DNA of 64,000 bases from the NCBI GenBank assembly GCA_032027165.1, contig JAVSMO010000001.1, positions 1,662,253 to 1,726,252 of the forward strand, read 5' to 3'. Below are positions 15,872 to 27,447 of this stretch, in pieces. Numbering within the stretch: the first letter of the stretch is position 1; every line of letters starts with the position of its first letter. The notes beneath the pieces were generated by a model, which saw nothing but the letters and a program-made list of their open reading frames with translations, did no database searches and was not told the origin of the DNA. A program made the translations under genes and the position numbers. Origin of the DNA: Denitratisoma sp. GTDB lineage: Bacteria; Pseudomonadota; Gammaproteobacteria; Burkholderiales; Rhodocyclaceae.

Positions 15872-17605
15872 TCACTCGCCTCGCGCCGCGCCCTCGCGGC
15901 GCGGGTCGGCGGCGCCGACCCAGTCGTCACCACGTCGCAGGATCACCGACAGTCCGCTGGTCATGTCCAGCACCGACACGGTGTGGCCGAGCCGTTCCAG
16001 CGCCGGCCGCAGCTGCTCGGCCTGCGTGCCGCGCTCAAGTTCCGTCGGGCCGTTGCGGCTGCCGTAATGCGGCAGCGCCACCGCCTCGCCGGGCGTGAGA
16101 TTCCAGACCAGCAGCGCCAGAATCGTTTTCGCCACGTAGTTGATGATCTGACTGCCGCCCGGTGAACCGAGAATGGCGGCGACACGCCCTGCCTTGTCGT
16201 AGATGATGGTCGGCGCCATCGAGGAAAGCGGTCGCTTGTTCGCCTCGACGCGGTTGGCGACCGGCTTGCCATCCATCTCGGGCCTGAAGGAAAAATCGGT
16301 AAGCTGGTTGTTGAGCAGGAAGCCGTGCACCATGATTCGGCTGCCGAAGGCCGCCTCGACCGAACTGGTCAGCGAGACGGCATTGCCTTCGGTGTCGACG
16401 ATGGACAGGTGGGTGGTCGCCGGCAATTCGGCAGAAGTGTCCTCGCCAAGACTTTGTTTCACAGCCAACTCGCCTGCCGCGGCTCGTCCCATGCTGGCAT
16501 CGGCGCGAATCGACTGCGCGCGCGCCGCCAGATAGGCCGGGGCGAGCAATGCCTTCACCGGGACGTCGACGAAGGCAGGATCGGCCAGGTAGCGTGCGCG
16601 ATCGGCAAAAGTCAGTCTCCCTGACTCGGCGAAGCGATGCACGCTTTCCGGCGCCAGCGGCGCCTGTTGCGAAACGGGCTCGGTAAAAGTCAGCATCTGC
16701 AGAACGGCGATGCCGCCGGAACTGGGCGGCGGCATGCCGCAGACGCGATAACCACCGAGCCGCACGGCGCAGATGGGCTCGCGCTCCTGCGGCCGATAGG
16801 CGGCCATATCTGCTTCGCTCAGGTCGCCTGGATTATTTCTGTGGCCACGCACCGCTGGCGCGATATCGCGCCCGATCGGCCCTTCGTAGAAAATTCTCGT
16901 GCCATGCTGCGCCAGCGCCAGCAGGGTAAAGCCGTAGGCACGGTTGACGATCATCGTGCCGACGGGCTTGGGCCGACCGTCGGCTTCATAGTAGAGCCGG
17001 CGCGCCGCCGGGTCCTCGCGCAGGAAGCGATCCTCCGCCAGCAGCTTGTGCAGTCGCGGCGACATCGGAAAACCTTCCACCGCAAGCCGTAATGCCGGCC
17101 CGAACAGCTTCGGCCAGAGCGTGCGGCCGTGATTGCGATAGACCAGATCGAGCAGCGCCGGCAGGCCGGGCACGCCGACCGAGCGGCCGCCCACAGCCGC
17201 TTCGAAGAAGGCCAGCGGCTTGCCGTCCGCCCCAAGGAAGCGCCCGGGCTGCGCCGCCGCCGGCGCCGTCTCGCGCCCGTCGTAGGCGCGCAGCCGGTTT
17301 TCGCGCGCATCGTGGTAGAGCAGAAAACCGCCACCACCAAGCCCCGAGGACTGAGGCTCGACGAGCCCCAGCACCAGTTGCGCGGCGATCGCCGCATCTG
17401 CCGACGTGCCGCCGGCGCGCAGGATCTCCACCGCCGCATCGGTCGCCAGCGGATTCGCCGTCACCGCCATGAAAAGGCGCCCGCGCGCTTCCTGGGTTGC
17501 AGCAAAACCGCTGGCTGCTTCGGGCTGCGCGGGCACCTCGGCCAAGGCGCCCGCGGCAATACCTGCCCAAAGCGCCGCCAGAGAAATTCCGATCAGCCTG
17601 TTCAT
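15872..17605 (-). CDS. ggt: gamma-glutamyltransferase, exported
   Basis: A 577-residue periplasmic N-terminal nucleophile hydrolase that cleaves or transfers the gamma-glutamyl group of glutathione. A signal peptide (SLAALWAGIAAGALA) is followed by the large subunit. The autoprocessing Thr is residue 397, first of TTHLSIVD, giving a large and a small subunit. The substrate-site segments LGSPGGSQIINYV and NKRPLSSMAPTI are present. Two copies of the AAAGTCAG-N11-CGGCG motif (16608 and 16686) lie in the coding sequence, where they use the rarer ACT threonine codon in LTF. The hppA terminator lies just upstream, so ggt has its own promoter. Confidence 0.93.
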   Translation of the reverse strand: MNRLIGISLAALWAGIAAGALAEVPAQPEAASGFAATQEARGRLFMAVTANPLATDAAVEILRAGGTSADAAIAAQLVLGLVEPQSSGLGGGGFLLYHDARENRLRAYDGRETAPAAAQPGRFLGADGKPLAFFEAAVGGRSVGVPGLPALLDLVYRNHGRTLWPKLFGPALRLAVEGFPMSPRLHKLLAEDRFLREDPAARRLYYEADGRPKPVGTMIVNRAYGFTLLALAQHGTRIFYEGPIGRDIAPAVRGHRNNPGDLSEADMAAYRPQEREPICAVRLGGYRVCGMPPPSSGGIAVLQMLTFTEPVSQQAPLAPESVHRFAESGRLTFADRARYLADPAFVDVPVKALLAPAYLAARAQSIRADASMGRAAAGELAVKQSLGEDTSAELPATTHLSIVDTEGNAVSLTSSVEAAFGSRIMVHGFLLNNQLTDFSFRPEMDGKPVANRVEANKRPLSSMAPTIIYDKAGRVAAILGSPGGSQIINYVAKTILALLVWNLTPGEAVALPHYGSRNGPTELERGTQAEQLRPALERLGHTVSVLDMTSGLSVILRRGDDWVGAADPRREGAARGE

Positions 17606-17624
17606 GTCTTCGACTCAAAAAAAA

Positions 17625-17648
17625 ACGGGCAACCCGCAGGTTGCCCGT
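17625..17648 (-). terminator. rho-independent terminator of hppA
   Basis: Perfect stem ACGGGCAACC / GGTTGCCCGT. On the minus strand the distal arm runs into nine T residues. It lies between the hppA stop and the ggt start. Confidence 0.92.
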
Positions 17649-17669
17649 ATTGTTGCAGCGATTTGGCAA

Positions 17670-19727
<2,058 letters not shown>

Positions 19728-19846
19728 GAACTCCCTCCTTAACGAGAAAACTTCGAGACGGCGTCGCCGCCGCCTCCCGAACTGCTCAACCCTTTATCCA
19801 TGCGCCAAAATTGTTATGCGGGCGCGGCGCACGCCCATCAACGCTT

Positions 19847-21100
19847 TCAAACCTTGAACTCGCCCAGCTTCTTCTTCACACCCACATTCTTCAGCCGCAC
19901 GTACTGCGGCAGGCCGTTCCTGTAGGGCGGGTAATCCTCGCCCTGGATCAGCGGCGTCAGGTACTGCCGGCACTTGGCCGTAATGCCGAAGCCGTCGTCG
20001 CTGATGAAGTCCCGCGGCATGAATTTCTCCTTGTTGGCCACGTCCTTCAGTTCGGCAATGTCGATCTTCCACTTGTAGGGGCGGTTCGACACCCGCCTGA
20101 TCGCCGGCATCACCGAATTGCGCCCCTTCAGCGCCACCTCCACCGCAGCCTTGCCCGTGGCGTAGGCCTGCAGCACGTCCGTCTTCGAGGCAATATGACG
20201 CGCCGCCCGCTGCAAATAATCCGCCACCGCCCAGTGGTACTTCAAATTCAGCTCGTTCTTCACCAGGCCGGCGATCACCGGCGCCACCCCCCCCAGCTGG
20301 GCATGGCCGAAGGCGTCACGCAAACCCTGGTCGGAGAGGAACTTGCCATCCGCCCCCTTCACGCCCTCCGACACCACCACGGTGCAGTAACCGAACTTCT
20401 TCACCGTCGCATCCACCTTGGCCAGGAATTTCGCCTGGTTGAAGGCAATCTCCGGGAACAGGACGACGATCGGCAACTCCATGTCCTTGTCCGAAGCCAG
20501 CGCACCCGCCGCGGCAATCCAGCCGGCATGGCGCCCCATCACCTCGATGACGAACACCTTGGTCGAGGTCTTCGCCATGCTCGCCACGTCAAGCGTGGCC
20601 TCGCGTGTGGATACCGCGATGTACTTCGCCACCGAGCCGAAGCCGGGGCAGTTGTCCGTGATCGGCAGGTCGTTGTCGACCGTCTTCGGCACGTGCACCG
20701 CGGTGATCGGGTACCCCAGCGTCTCCGACAGCTGCGACACCTTGAGGCAGGTGTCGGCGGAATCGCCGCCGCCGTTGTAGAAGAAGTAGCCGATGTTGTG
20801 CGCCCTGAACACCTCGATCAGGCGTTCGTACTGTGCCCTGTGCTCCTCGATGCTCTTCAGCTTGTAGCGGCAGGAGCCGAAGGCACCTGCCGGCGTGTGG
20901 CGTAACGCCGCAATGGCCTTAGCCGATTCCTTGCTCGTGTCGATCAGGTCTTCCGCTAGGGCACCTATGATGCCGTTTCGCCCCGCAAATACCTTGCCAA
21001 TCTTGCCCTTGTGCTTGCGCGCCGTTTCGATGACCCCGCAGGCGCTGGCGTTGATGACCGAAGTCACTCCGCCCGACTGGGCATAAAAAGCGTTTTTCAT
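19847..21100 (-). CDS. pfp: pyrophosphate-dependent 6-phosphofructokinase
   Basis: A 417-residue cytoplasmic phosphofructokinase. The phosphoryl donor is predicted to be PPi: residues 138-144 read PKTVDND, with the Lys that PPi enzymes carry in place of the Gly of ATP enzymes (PGTIDND), and the donor loop is NGGGDSADT (residues 109-117) rather than GGDGS. The reaction is reversible and can serve glycolysis or gluconeogenesis. MGRHAGW and the catalytic segment are intact. It is the gene directly upstream of hppA, separated by 119 bases, a pairing known in methanotrophs and ammonia oxidisers. Confidence 0.93.
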   Translation of the reverse strand: MKNAFYAQSGGVTSVINASACGVIETARKHKGKIGKVFAGRNGIIGALAEDLIDTSKESAKAIAALRHTPAGAFGSCRYKLKSIEEHRAQYERLIEVFRAHNIGYFFYNGGGDSADTCLKVSQLSETLGYPITAVHVPKTVDNDLPITDNCPGFGSVAKYIAVSTREATLDVASMAKTSTKVFVIEVMGRHAGWIAAAGALASDKDMELPIVVLFPEIAFNQAKFLAKVDATVKKFGYCTVVVSEGVKGADGKFLSDQGLRDAFGHAQLGGVAPVIAGLVKNELNLKYHWAVADYLQRAARHIASKTDVLQAYATGKAAVEVALKGRNSVMPAIRRVSNRPYKWKIDIAELKDVANKEKFMPRDFISDDGFGITAKCRQYLTPLIQGEDYPPYRNGLPQYVRLKNVGVKKKLGEFKV

Positions 21101-21113
21101 GCCTTAACTCCTA

Positions 21114-21142
21114 ATTATACCAGTGTGGGCGTCCCCTGTCTG
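21114..21142 (-). promoter_or_regulatory. probable sigma-70 promoter of pfp
   Basis: Read on the minus strand: CAGACA (-35, four of six) - 17 bases - TATAAT (-10) with an upstream TGG extension (extended -10). The expected start point is only about seven bases before the pfp ATG, so the AGGAG just upstream would lie in front of the transcript. The true start may therefore be elsewhere, or the message nearly leaderless. Confidence 0.5.
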
Positions 21143-21187
21143 CGTGGGCAAGGGATCGGAATCATTTGATTTATTTGATTTGTTTAG

Positions 21188-21862
<675 letters not shown>

Positions 21863-21929
21863 TTATTAACCAGTTGATTTATATTGTTTTTTTATGTTTC
21901 GAAAACGATACCGTGTTTTTCCGGCTTGG

Positions 21930-22691
21930 TCAAACTTCGGTGAATCGCTGGCGAGCGCGCTGCAAATCCTCCGGCGTATCCACACCGGCTTCGGGTGCCT
22001 GCTTGCATTCCGCAACGCGGATGTGGAAGCCATGCCAGAGCACGCGCAACTGCTCCAGCGCCTCGAGCCGCTCCAGCGGCGACGGCGACAGGGCACTGTA
22101 GCGACGCAGGAAGCCGCAGCGATAGGCATAAATTCCGATGTGGCGCTTGGCCGGCAAGTCCGCCGGCAACTGCGTGCGGTCCGCAGCGAAGGCATCGCGC
22201 GGCCAGGGAATCGGCGCGCGACTGAAATACAGCGCACGGCCACGGACATCGCAGACGACCTTGACGACGTTGGGATTGAAGAACTCCTCCGCACTGCCGA
22301 CAGGATGGCAGGCGGTGGCGACGGCAGCGTCGGCATCGGCCGCAAGTTCTTCCGCCACCTGCTTGATCAATTCTGGCTCGATGAAGGGTTCGTCACCCTG
22401 AACATTGACGACAAGGACATTGTCGCTCCAGCCAAGCTGCGTGGCGACTTCGGCAATGCGATCCGTCCCGCTGGCGTGATCGGCGCGCGTCATTACTGCG
22501 GAAAATCCATGCCGTTCGACGGCAACGCGCACTTTCTCGTGGTCGGTCGCGACCAGCACTTCCGTCGCACCGCTTTGCTTGGCGCGCTCCACCACTCTCA
22601 CCACCATGGGTTTGCCGGCGATATCCGCCAGCGGCTTGCCGGGAAGTCGGCTGGAAGCGTAGCGGGCGGGAATGACGACCTTGAAAGACAT
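21930..22691 (-). CDS. kdsB: 3-deoxy-manno-octulosonate cytidylyltransferase
   Basis: KdsB activates Kdo as CMP-Kdo for lipid A core assembly. The 253-residue protein begins [24 protein letters not shown], with the nucleotide-binding [14 protein letters not shown] motif, and has [11 protein letters not shown] and RHIGIYAYR further on. It sits 21 bases after the trm112-like gene and is part of the lipopolysaccharide block with lpxK. Confidence 0.96.
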   Translation of the reverse strand: MSFKVVIPARYASSRLPGKPLADIAGKPMVVRVVERAKQSGATEVLVATDHEKVRVAVERHGFSAVMTRADHASGTDRIAEVATQLGWSDNVLVVNVQGDEPFIEPELIKQVAEELAADADAAVATACHPVGSAEEFFNPNVVKVVCDVRGRALYFSRAPIPWPRDAFAADRTQLPADLPAKRHIGIYAYRCGFLRRYSALSPSPLERLEALEQLRVLWHGFHIRVAECKQAPEAGVDTPEDLQRARQRFTEV

Positions 22692-22712
22692 CTTGCGCCC
22701 GCCGCGGGAAAG

Positions 22713-22895
22713 TCAGCCCGCTGCTTCCTCCTGACTCAACTGGCGCGCCTCCTCTTCCAGCATCACCGGGATGTCATCGCGGATCGGATAGGCCAGCTTA
22801 CAGGCCTTGCATACCAGTTCCTGATTGGCCTTGCGGACATCGAGCGGTCCCTTGCAGACCGGGCAGACGAGGATTTCAAGCAGGCGGCTGTCCAT
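22713..22895 (-). CDS. Trm112-family zinc-ribbon protein
   Basis: A 60-residue Trm112/YcaR-type protein. CPVCKGPL and [10 protein letters not shown] give the two CxxC knuckles, followed by the conserved RDDIPVML segment. Eukaryotic Trm112 activates methyltransferases; the bacterial role is uncertain, but the gene is classically placed between lpxK and kdsB, as here. Its start overlaps the end of lpxK by 20 bases. Its stop falls in a partial copy of the AAAGTCAG motif (22709..22716). Confidence 0.9.
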   Translation of the reverse strand: MDSRLLEILVCPVCKGPLDVRKANQELVCKACKLAYPIRDDIPVMLEEEARQLSQEEAAG

Positions 22896-23886
22896 TGAGT
22901 TTCTCCACTACCCATTGTGCAAGATCGGGTTCCAGTCGCGCCTCGACTGGAAGCACCCAGGCTTCCTGCGGCGCAAACTCTTTGCATTTTACCGCATCTT
23001 TCTCCGTCATCAGCAGCACATCGGCGCCGGCAAACGCGAGGTCGGACGGCTGAAAGTCATGGTGATCGGGGAAAGCATGCGTCTCAGCTTGCAGGCCCAT
23101 CCGCTCAAGTTGGCGAAAGAAACGATCAGGATGACCAATGCCGGCCAGTGCATGCAGGCGCCGGCCACGCAACTCCTCCGCACTGCAGCTGCGCTGGGGA
23201 TCATGCAGATTGAAGAATCGTTCCCCGGTCAGGCGCATGCGGAATACGCGCTGAGGACGCACATCCGGCGGAAGCGGTGCCTCGCCATTCATTACCAGGG
23301 CGTGTGCTTCGGCGGCGCGTGCCGGGCACTCGCGCAAAGGGCCAGCAGGCAGCGGCCAGCCGTTGCCGATGCCGCGCTCATCCATCACGACTATCTCGAC
23401 ATCGCGCGCAAGACGCAGATGCTGCAGCCCGTCATCAGCAATCAGGACATTGCAGTCGGCGTGTGTTGCCAGCAGGGCGCGTGCGGCGGCGACGCGGTCG
23501 CGGCCAACGAAAACCGGGCAACCTGCGCGGCGCGCCAGCAGCAACGGCTCGTCACCAACGCGTACTGGGGCGCTTGCGGCAGACACGGCCTCGACACCCA
23601 TGGCGGTGCCGCCGTGACCGCGGCTGACGATGCCCGGCCGCCAACCGCGCTTGGTCAGTTCCTGCGCCAGATGCAGGACCAAAGGCGTCTTGCCGCTGCC
23701 GCCAACGGTGACATTGCCGACCACCACCACGGGCACAGGCAACTTCACGGATGACAACCAACCCAGGCGATACGCCATCCGACGAATATTGACGAAAAGC
23801 GCAAACAGCAAGGCAGGCGGCAGCAACAGAACAGCGGGAATGCCCCGCTTCTGCCATCCTGCCGCTATCCGCCGCTGCACTTCCAT
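22876..23886 (-). CDS. lpxK: tetraacyldisaccharide 4'-kinase
   Basis: LpxK phosphorylates the lipid A precursor disaccharide at the 4' position at the inner membrane. The 336-residue protein has an N-terminal membrane helix ([19 protein letters not shown]), the P-loop [16 protein letters not shown] and the HGGTA and [20 protein letters not shown] segments. The start [15 protein letters not shown] at 23886 is preferred; the 45-residue upstream extension is not family-like. The gene lies 64 bases after exbD and overlaps trm112. Confidence 0.94.
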   Translation of the reverse strand: MEVQRRIAAGWQKRGIPAVLLLPPALLFALFVNIRRMAYRLGWLSSVKLPVPVVVVGNVTVGGSGKTPLVLHLAQELTKRGWRPGIVSRGHGGTAMGVEAVSAASAPVRVGDEPLLLARRAGCPVFVGRDRVAAARALLATHADCNVLIADDGLQHLRLARDVEIVVMDERGIGNGWPLPAGPLRECPARAAEAHALVMNGEAPLPPDVRPQRVFRMRLTGERFFNLHDPQRSCSAEELRGRRLHALAGIGHPDRFFRQLERMGLQAETHAFPDHHDFQPSDLAFAGADVLLMTEKDAVKCKEFAPQEAWVLPVEARLEPDLAQWVVEKLNGQPPA

Positions 23887-23950
23887 GACTATTCCGCCAG
23901 AAATGAAAACGCCACACGCTAGCGTGTGGCGCATGATACTGCCCCGGCGC

Positions 23951-24370
23951 TCAACGCAAAGGATTCTGCGTAGCGAAGGAGATGTGGCTGTATCCGGATT
24001 GCTGCGCTGCCTGCATGACATCGATCACGCTCTGATGGGCCGCCTTCGCATCGGCATTGATCACCACCACCGGTTCCTTCTCGCTGCCGCCAGCGCGGCG
24101 CAACGCCACACTGATGGCTTCGACATCCTTGGCTCCGACGGCTACGCGGTTGACCATGACATCGCCGTTCGCGCTCACCACGACATTGATTTCATTCGGC
24201 TTGTCCGGCGACTGTGTGGCATCCGCCGTGGGCAGGTTGATTTCCAAGCCGGAAAACTTCGAGTACGTCGTCGTGATCATCAGGAAGATGAGTATGACGA
24301 GCAGCACGTCGATCATCGGAATCAGGTTGATTTCCGGCTCCTCCCGGAAATGCCCGCGCTGGAAGTTCAT
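23951..24370 (-). CDS. exbD: ExbD/TolR-family biopolymer transport protein
   Basis: A 139-residue inner-membrane protein with one N-terminal helix (IPMIDVLLVILIFLMITTTY), including the Asp of NLIPMIDVLLVILIF that conducts protons in ExbD/TolR, and a periplasmic domain. With ExbB it forms a proton-driven motor that energises outer-membrane transport or envelope integrity. No tonB or receptor gene lies nearby. The placement just upstream of lpxK is typical for betaproteobacteria, so a link to envelope biogenesis is possible but unproven. Confidence 0.92.
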   Translation of the reverse strand: MNFQRGHFREEPEINLIPMIDVLLVILIFLMITTTYSKFSGLEINLPTADATQSPDKPNEINVVVSANGDVMVNRVAVGAKDVEAISVALRRAGGSEKEPVVVINADAKAAHQSVIDVMQAAQQSGYSHISFATQNPLR

Positions 24371-24382
24371 GCCGCTTCGTCC

Positions 24383-24991
24383 TCAGTTCGCCCGTTGGCC
24401 ATGTACCAGCTCGACCAGCTTCACCGCCTGCTGCTCCATTTCAATCACGAGGCTGTCCACCAAGGCGCGGAAATGCCGATAGAAAATCATCGCAGGTATG
24501 GCGATGAGGATGCCGAAGCCTGCGTTATACAGCGCTATCGAGATGCCATGGGCAAGTTGCTGAGGATTCGCCGTTGCCGGGCTTTGCGCGCCAAAAATCT
24601 CGATCATGCCGACGATCGTGCCGAACAGGCCCATCAGCGGCGCGATTGAAGCGATGGTGCCCAGGCTGGTGAGGAAGCGCTCAAGCTCATGCGTGACGCC
24701 GCGTCCCGCTTCTTCGATGGCTTCCTTCATGGCCTCACGCGTGCTCTTGACGTTGCGCAGACCTGCTGCCAGCACACGTCCCAGTGGCGAGTGCTTGGCC
24801 ACGCGCGCAATCAGCTCCTCCGTTGCGCCACCCTGGCGATAGTCGGCCACGATGCTCTGCAGCAATCCTTCCGGCACAACCTTGCTTCGGCGCAGCGCGA
24901 TTGATCGCTCGATGATGAAGGCGACGGCGAGAATCGAGGCGAGCAAGAGCGGCCAGATGGGCCAGCCTGCAGCTTGGATGATGGCGAACAC
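24383..24991 (-). CDS. exbB: MotA/TolQ/ExbB proton channel family protein
   Basis: A 202-residue protein with three transmembrane helices: one near the N-terminus (PIWPLLLASILAVAFIIE), and two at about residues 110-135 and 155-175. The family segments GTIASIAPLMGLFGTIVGMI and GISIALYNAGFGILIAIPAMI are clear. It partners the ExbD protein encoded 12 bases downstream to form the proton channel. It is the first gene of the exbB-exbD-lpxK-trm112-kdsB-adk run. Confidence 0.93.
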   Translation of the reverse strand: MFAIIQAAGWPIWPLLLASILAVAFIIERSIALRRSKVVPEGLLQSIVADYRQGGATEELIARVAKHSPLGRVLAAGLRNVKSTREAMKEAIEEAGRGVTHELERFLTSLGTIASIAPLMGLFGTIVGMIEIFGAQSPATANPQQLAHGISIALYNAGFGILIAIPAMIFYRHFRALVDSLVIEMEQQAVKLVELVHGQRAN

Positions 24992-25370
24992 GCAAGGCTC
25001 CTTTTTTAATAACGGCGAACTTTATCTTGGCGATCCTGTTTCGGCAAGAAAAACCGCGGACACGTTGTCGGTGCATGGCGACATAAAAGTTGCGGCAACT
25101 GCGCTTGACGGCACCAAAACCAGGCTGGCTTCCGGCTCCACAGGAAACTCGATTTCTTTATCCACAAATCTTGTGGATAAGTGTGTGAATTATGCGTGGG
25201 TGTTTTGAGTAAGTCGGCCACCCATAAGACTTTTTCTTACTTCGATACAAAATGAAGCTTAATTTTTTGTTCATGAATATCAACATGTTGCAGCAATACG
25301 CCAGAGGGGGCTTATCTATCGGCATCTGCGAATAACGGAGGCAATGGCAGGCGTCGGCTAGAATCCTCAA
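24992..25370. other. 379-base AT-rich divergent region with inverted DnaA boxes
   Basis: This is the spacer between exbB (-) and xseA (+). It is markedly AT-rich from about 25200 to 25330. It holds the inverted pair TTATCCACA (25158..25166) and TGTGGATAA (25172..25180), each a perfect match to the DnaA-box consensus. A TAGAAT hexamer (25359..25364) ends six bases before the xseA ATG. Short open frames in it have no coding character. No RNA gene is seen. Confidence 0.6.
25158..25180. promoter_or_regulatory. inverted pair of perfect DnaA boxes
   Basis: TTATCCACA - AATCT - TGTGGATAA: two 9-base consensus DnaA boxes facing each other with a five-base spacer, forming a 23-base inverted repeat. 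No dnaA, dnaN, gidA or rpmH gene is nearby, so it is more likely a DnaA titration or regulatory site than the chromosomal origin. Confidence 0.55.
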
Positions 25371-26723
25371 ATGCCCGCGGAAACAGACGATACAGCGAGT
25401 TCAGGCGCAGAGATTCTTAGCGTGTCGGCGCTCAATCGCATGGCTCGCCAGACGCTCGAAAGCCGTTTTCCGCTGCTTTGGGTCAGCGGCGAAATTTCCA
25501 ACCTGCGACGGCCGGCTTCCGGCCATCTTTACTTCGCAATGAAGGATGAATGTGCGCAAGTCGATTGCGTCATGTTCCGCAGCCGGGCTCAGTTGTTGCC
25601 TTTCCGGCTGCAGGACGGCATGCGCGTCGAAGCGCACGCCCTCGTCACGCTTTATGAAGCGCGTGGGGGCTTTCAACTCAGCGTCGAAGCTCTGCGTCAT
25701 GCCGGCATTGGCGCACTGTTCGAGGCATTCGTCCGCCTGCGCACCCAGCTGGAGACGGAAGGACTGTTTGCGCCGGAACGCAGGCGGCCGTTGCCGCGCT
25801 TCCCGTATCGCGTCGGCGTCGTTACCTCGCTGCAGGCAGCCGCCCTCCGCGACGTGCTGGCCGCCCTTGCGCGACGCGCACCGCATCTTCCCGTAATGAT
25901 CTACCCCACCCTCGTGCAGGGCGATGGGGCCGCCGCGAATATCGCAGAAGCCATCCGAACGGCGGCAAGCCGCGGCGAATGCGATGTCCTCATCGTCGTT
26001 CGCGGGGGCGGCAGCATCGAGGATCTCTGGGCCTTCAACGAAGAAACGGTTGCCCGTGCCATCGACGACTGTCCCCTGCCGGTCATAACCGGGATCGGCC
26101 ACGAAACGGATACCACCATCGCCGACCTGGTGGCCGACTGCCGCGCCGCCACACCCACCGCGGCTGCCGAACTGGCGAGCGCAGGCTATTTTGAGGCGCA
26201 AGGCGAGTTGTCGCGCCTTGCCGCTCTCCTGCGCACGGAAATGCGGCAGCGCCTGCAGGAGCGCATGCAGCGCGTCGACCTGCTGGCGCGCAGACTGACG
26301 CATCCTGGTGAGCGCCTGGGCCGTTTGCGCGCAGAGACGGCGCACCTCTCCACCCGGCTCGATGCCGGCCTGCGCCAGCGAGTCGGTGCAAGTGCCGGCG
26401 ACTTGCAGCGTCTCCAGTCGCGCCTGGCCCTTCGCCGGCCGGATTTGCGCCACGCACGGCGCGACCTGGATGAGTTTGCTGCACGCCTGCGCTCATCGGC
26501 TGCAGCGGGACTGTCGCGACGAGTCACCCGACTGGAAAACCTTTCCGCCAGCCTCGCCCACCTCAGCCCGCGGGCCGTCCTGCTGCGCGGCTACAGCCTC
26601 GTCCGCAAAGCGGACGGCAGCATTGTCCGCACCAGCACGCAACTGACCGCAGGCGATGCGCTGCACCTCACATTCGGCGAGGGCGAAGCCGATGCGCAGG
26701 TCACCCGGAAAATGGAAAGTTGA
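25371..26723 (+). CDS. xseA: exodeoxyribonuclease VII large subunit
   Basis: XseA is the catalytic subunit of the single-strand exonuclease VII used in mismatch repair and damage tolerance. The 450-residue protein has the N-terminal OB-fold (LLWVSGEISNLRRPASGHLYFAMKD), the nuclease core with VVRGGGSIEDLWAFNEE and GIGHETDTTIADLVAD, and a long coiled-coil C-terminal region. xseB is not in the window. The ATG has no ribosome binding site and a -10-like TAGAAT ends six bases upstream. Confidence 0.95.
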   Translation: MPAETDDTASSGAEILSVSALNRMARQTLESRFPLLWVSGEISNLRRPASGHLYFAMKDECAQVDCVMFRSRAQLLPFRLQDGMRVEAHALVTLYEARGGFQLSVEALRHAGIGALFEAFVRLRTQLETEGLFAPERRRPLPRFPYRVGVVTSLQAAALRDVLAALARRAPHLPVMIYPTLVQGDGAAANIAEAIRTAASRGECDVLIVVRGGGSIEDLWAFNEETVARAIDDCPLPVITGIGHETDTTIADLVADCRAATPTAAAELASAGYFEAQGELSRLAALLRTEMRQRLQERMQRVDLLARRLTHPGERLGRLRAETAHLSTRLDAGLRQRVGASAGDLQRLQSRLALRRPDLRHARRDLDEFAARLRSSAAAGLSRRVTRLENLSASLAHLSPRAVLLRGYSLVRKADGSIVRTSTQLTAGDALHLTFGEGEADAQVTRKMES

Positions 26724-26734
26724 AAACGCAATTA

Positions 26735-26763
26735 TTGCCAAATGAATTTAACCCGACTAAAAT
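26735..26763 (+). promoter_or_regulatory. sigma-70 promoter of sodB
   Basis: TTGCCA - 17 bases - TAAAAT, an excellent match, about 42 bases before the sodB ATG. The -10 lies in the loop of a small inverted repeat (AACCCGA 26750..26756 / TCGGGTT 26766..26772, followed by TT), which may double as the xseA terminator. Confidence 0.7.
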
Positions 26764-26804
26764 GCTCGGGTTTTAGCAACCCTGACTGAAATCGGAGACC
26801 TACC

Positions 26805-27389
26805 ATGGAACACACCCTTCCGCCGCTTCCCTACGCGATGGACGCGCTCGCGCCGCACATCTCGAAGGAGACCTTCGAATACCACTATGGCAAGCACCAC
26901 CAGGCCTACGTGACCAACCTGAACAACCTGATCAAGGGCACCGAGTTCGAGAATGCCGGCCTCGAGACGATCGTCAAGAAAGCGTCCGGCGGCATCTTCA
27001 ACAACGCCGCTCAGGTTTGGAACCACACTTTCTTCTGGAGCAGCATGAAGCCTGCCGGCGGCGGCGCACCGACCGGCGCCCTGGCCGAGGCCATCAACAA
27101 GAAGTGGGGCAGCTTCGACGAGTTCAAAAAGGCGTTCCAGGCCTCGGCCGTCGGCAACTTCGGCTCCGGCTGGACCTGGCTGGTGAAGAAGCCGGACGGC
27201 TCGTTGGACATCGTCAACACCAGCAATGCCGCCACCCCGCTGACCAGCGACAGCAAGGCGCTGCTCACCGTAGACGTGTGGGAGCACGCCTACTACATCG
27301 ACTACCGCAATGCCCGTCCGAAGTTCGTCGAAACCTTCCTCGCCAGCCTGGCCAACTGGGACTTCGCGGCGAAGAATTTCGCCGGTTGA
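26805..27389 (+). CDS. sodB: superoxide dismutase, iron type
   Basis: A 194-residue cytoplasmic superoxide dismutase. Metal ligands are seen in KHHQAYV (first His), [11 protein letters not shown] (second His) and [13 protein letters not shown] (Asp and last His). The Gln of NNAAQVWNH, which hydrogen-bonds the metal-bound solvent in Fe enzymes, points to iron rather than manganese. A ribosome binding site (GGAGA) precedes the ATG, and a strong terminator follows the stop, so this is a single-gene unit with its own promoter. Confidence 0.96.
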   Translation: MEHTLPPLPYAMDALAPHISKETFEYHYGKHHQAYVTNLNNLIKGTEFENAGLETIVKKASGGIFNNAAQVWNHTFFWSSMKPAGGGAPTGALAEAINKKWGSFDEFKKAFQASAVGNFGSGWTWLVKKPDGSLDIVNTSNAATPLTSDSKALLTVDVWEHAYYIDYRNARPKFVETFLASLANWDFAAKNFAG

Positions 27390-27405
27390 CCTCCTGCCTC
27401 ACCCG

Positions 27406-27442
27406 AACCGCAGCTGCGAAACACTTGCAGCTGCGGTTTTTT
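27406..27442. terminator. rho-independent terminator of sodB
   Basis: Perfect 12-bp stem AACCGCAGCTGC / GCAGCTGCGGTT with a nine-base loop, followed by a T-run on the plus strand. It stands between the convergent sodB and tupA genes, and the A-rich opposite flank may let it act on both. Confidence 0.92.
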
Positions 27443-27447
27443 GTTGC

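Noticed and set aside
25158..25180. Chromosomal replication origin
   Set aside because: Only two DnaA boxes, no clustered boxes, and none of the usual origin genes nearby.
25158..25370. Minus-strand 70-codon frame in the exbB-xseA spacer
   Set aside because: AT-rich, covers the DnaA boxes and the xseA promoter-like element, has no ribosome binding site and no coding bias.
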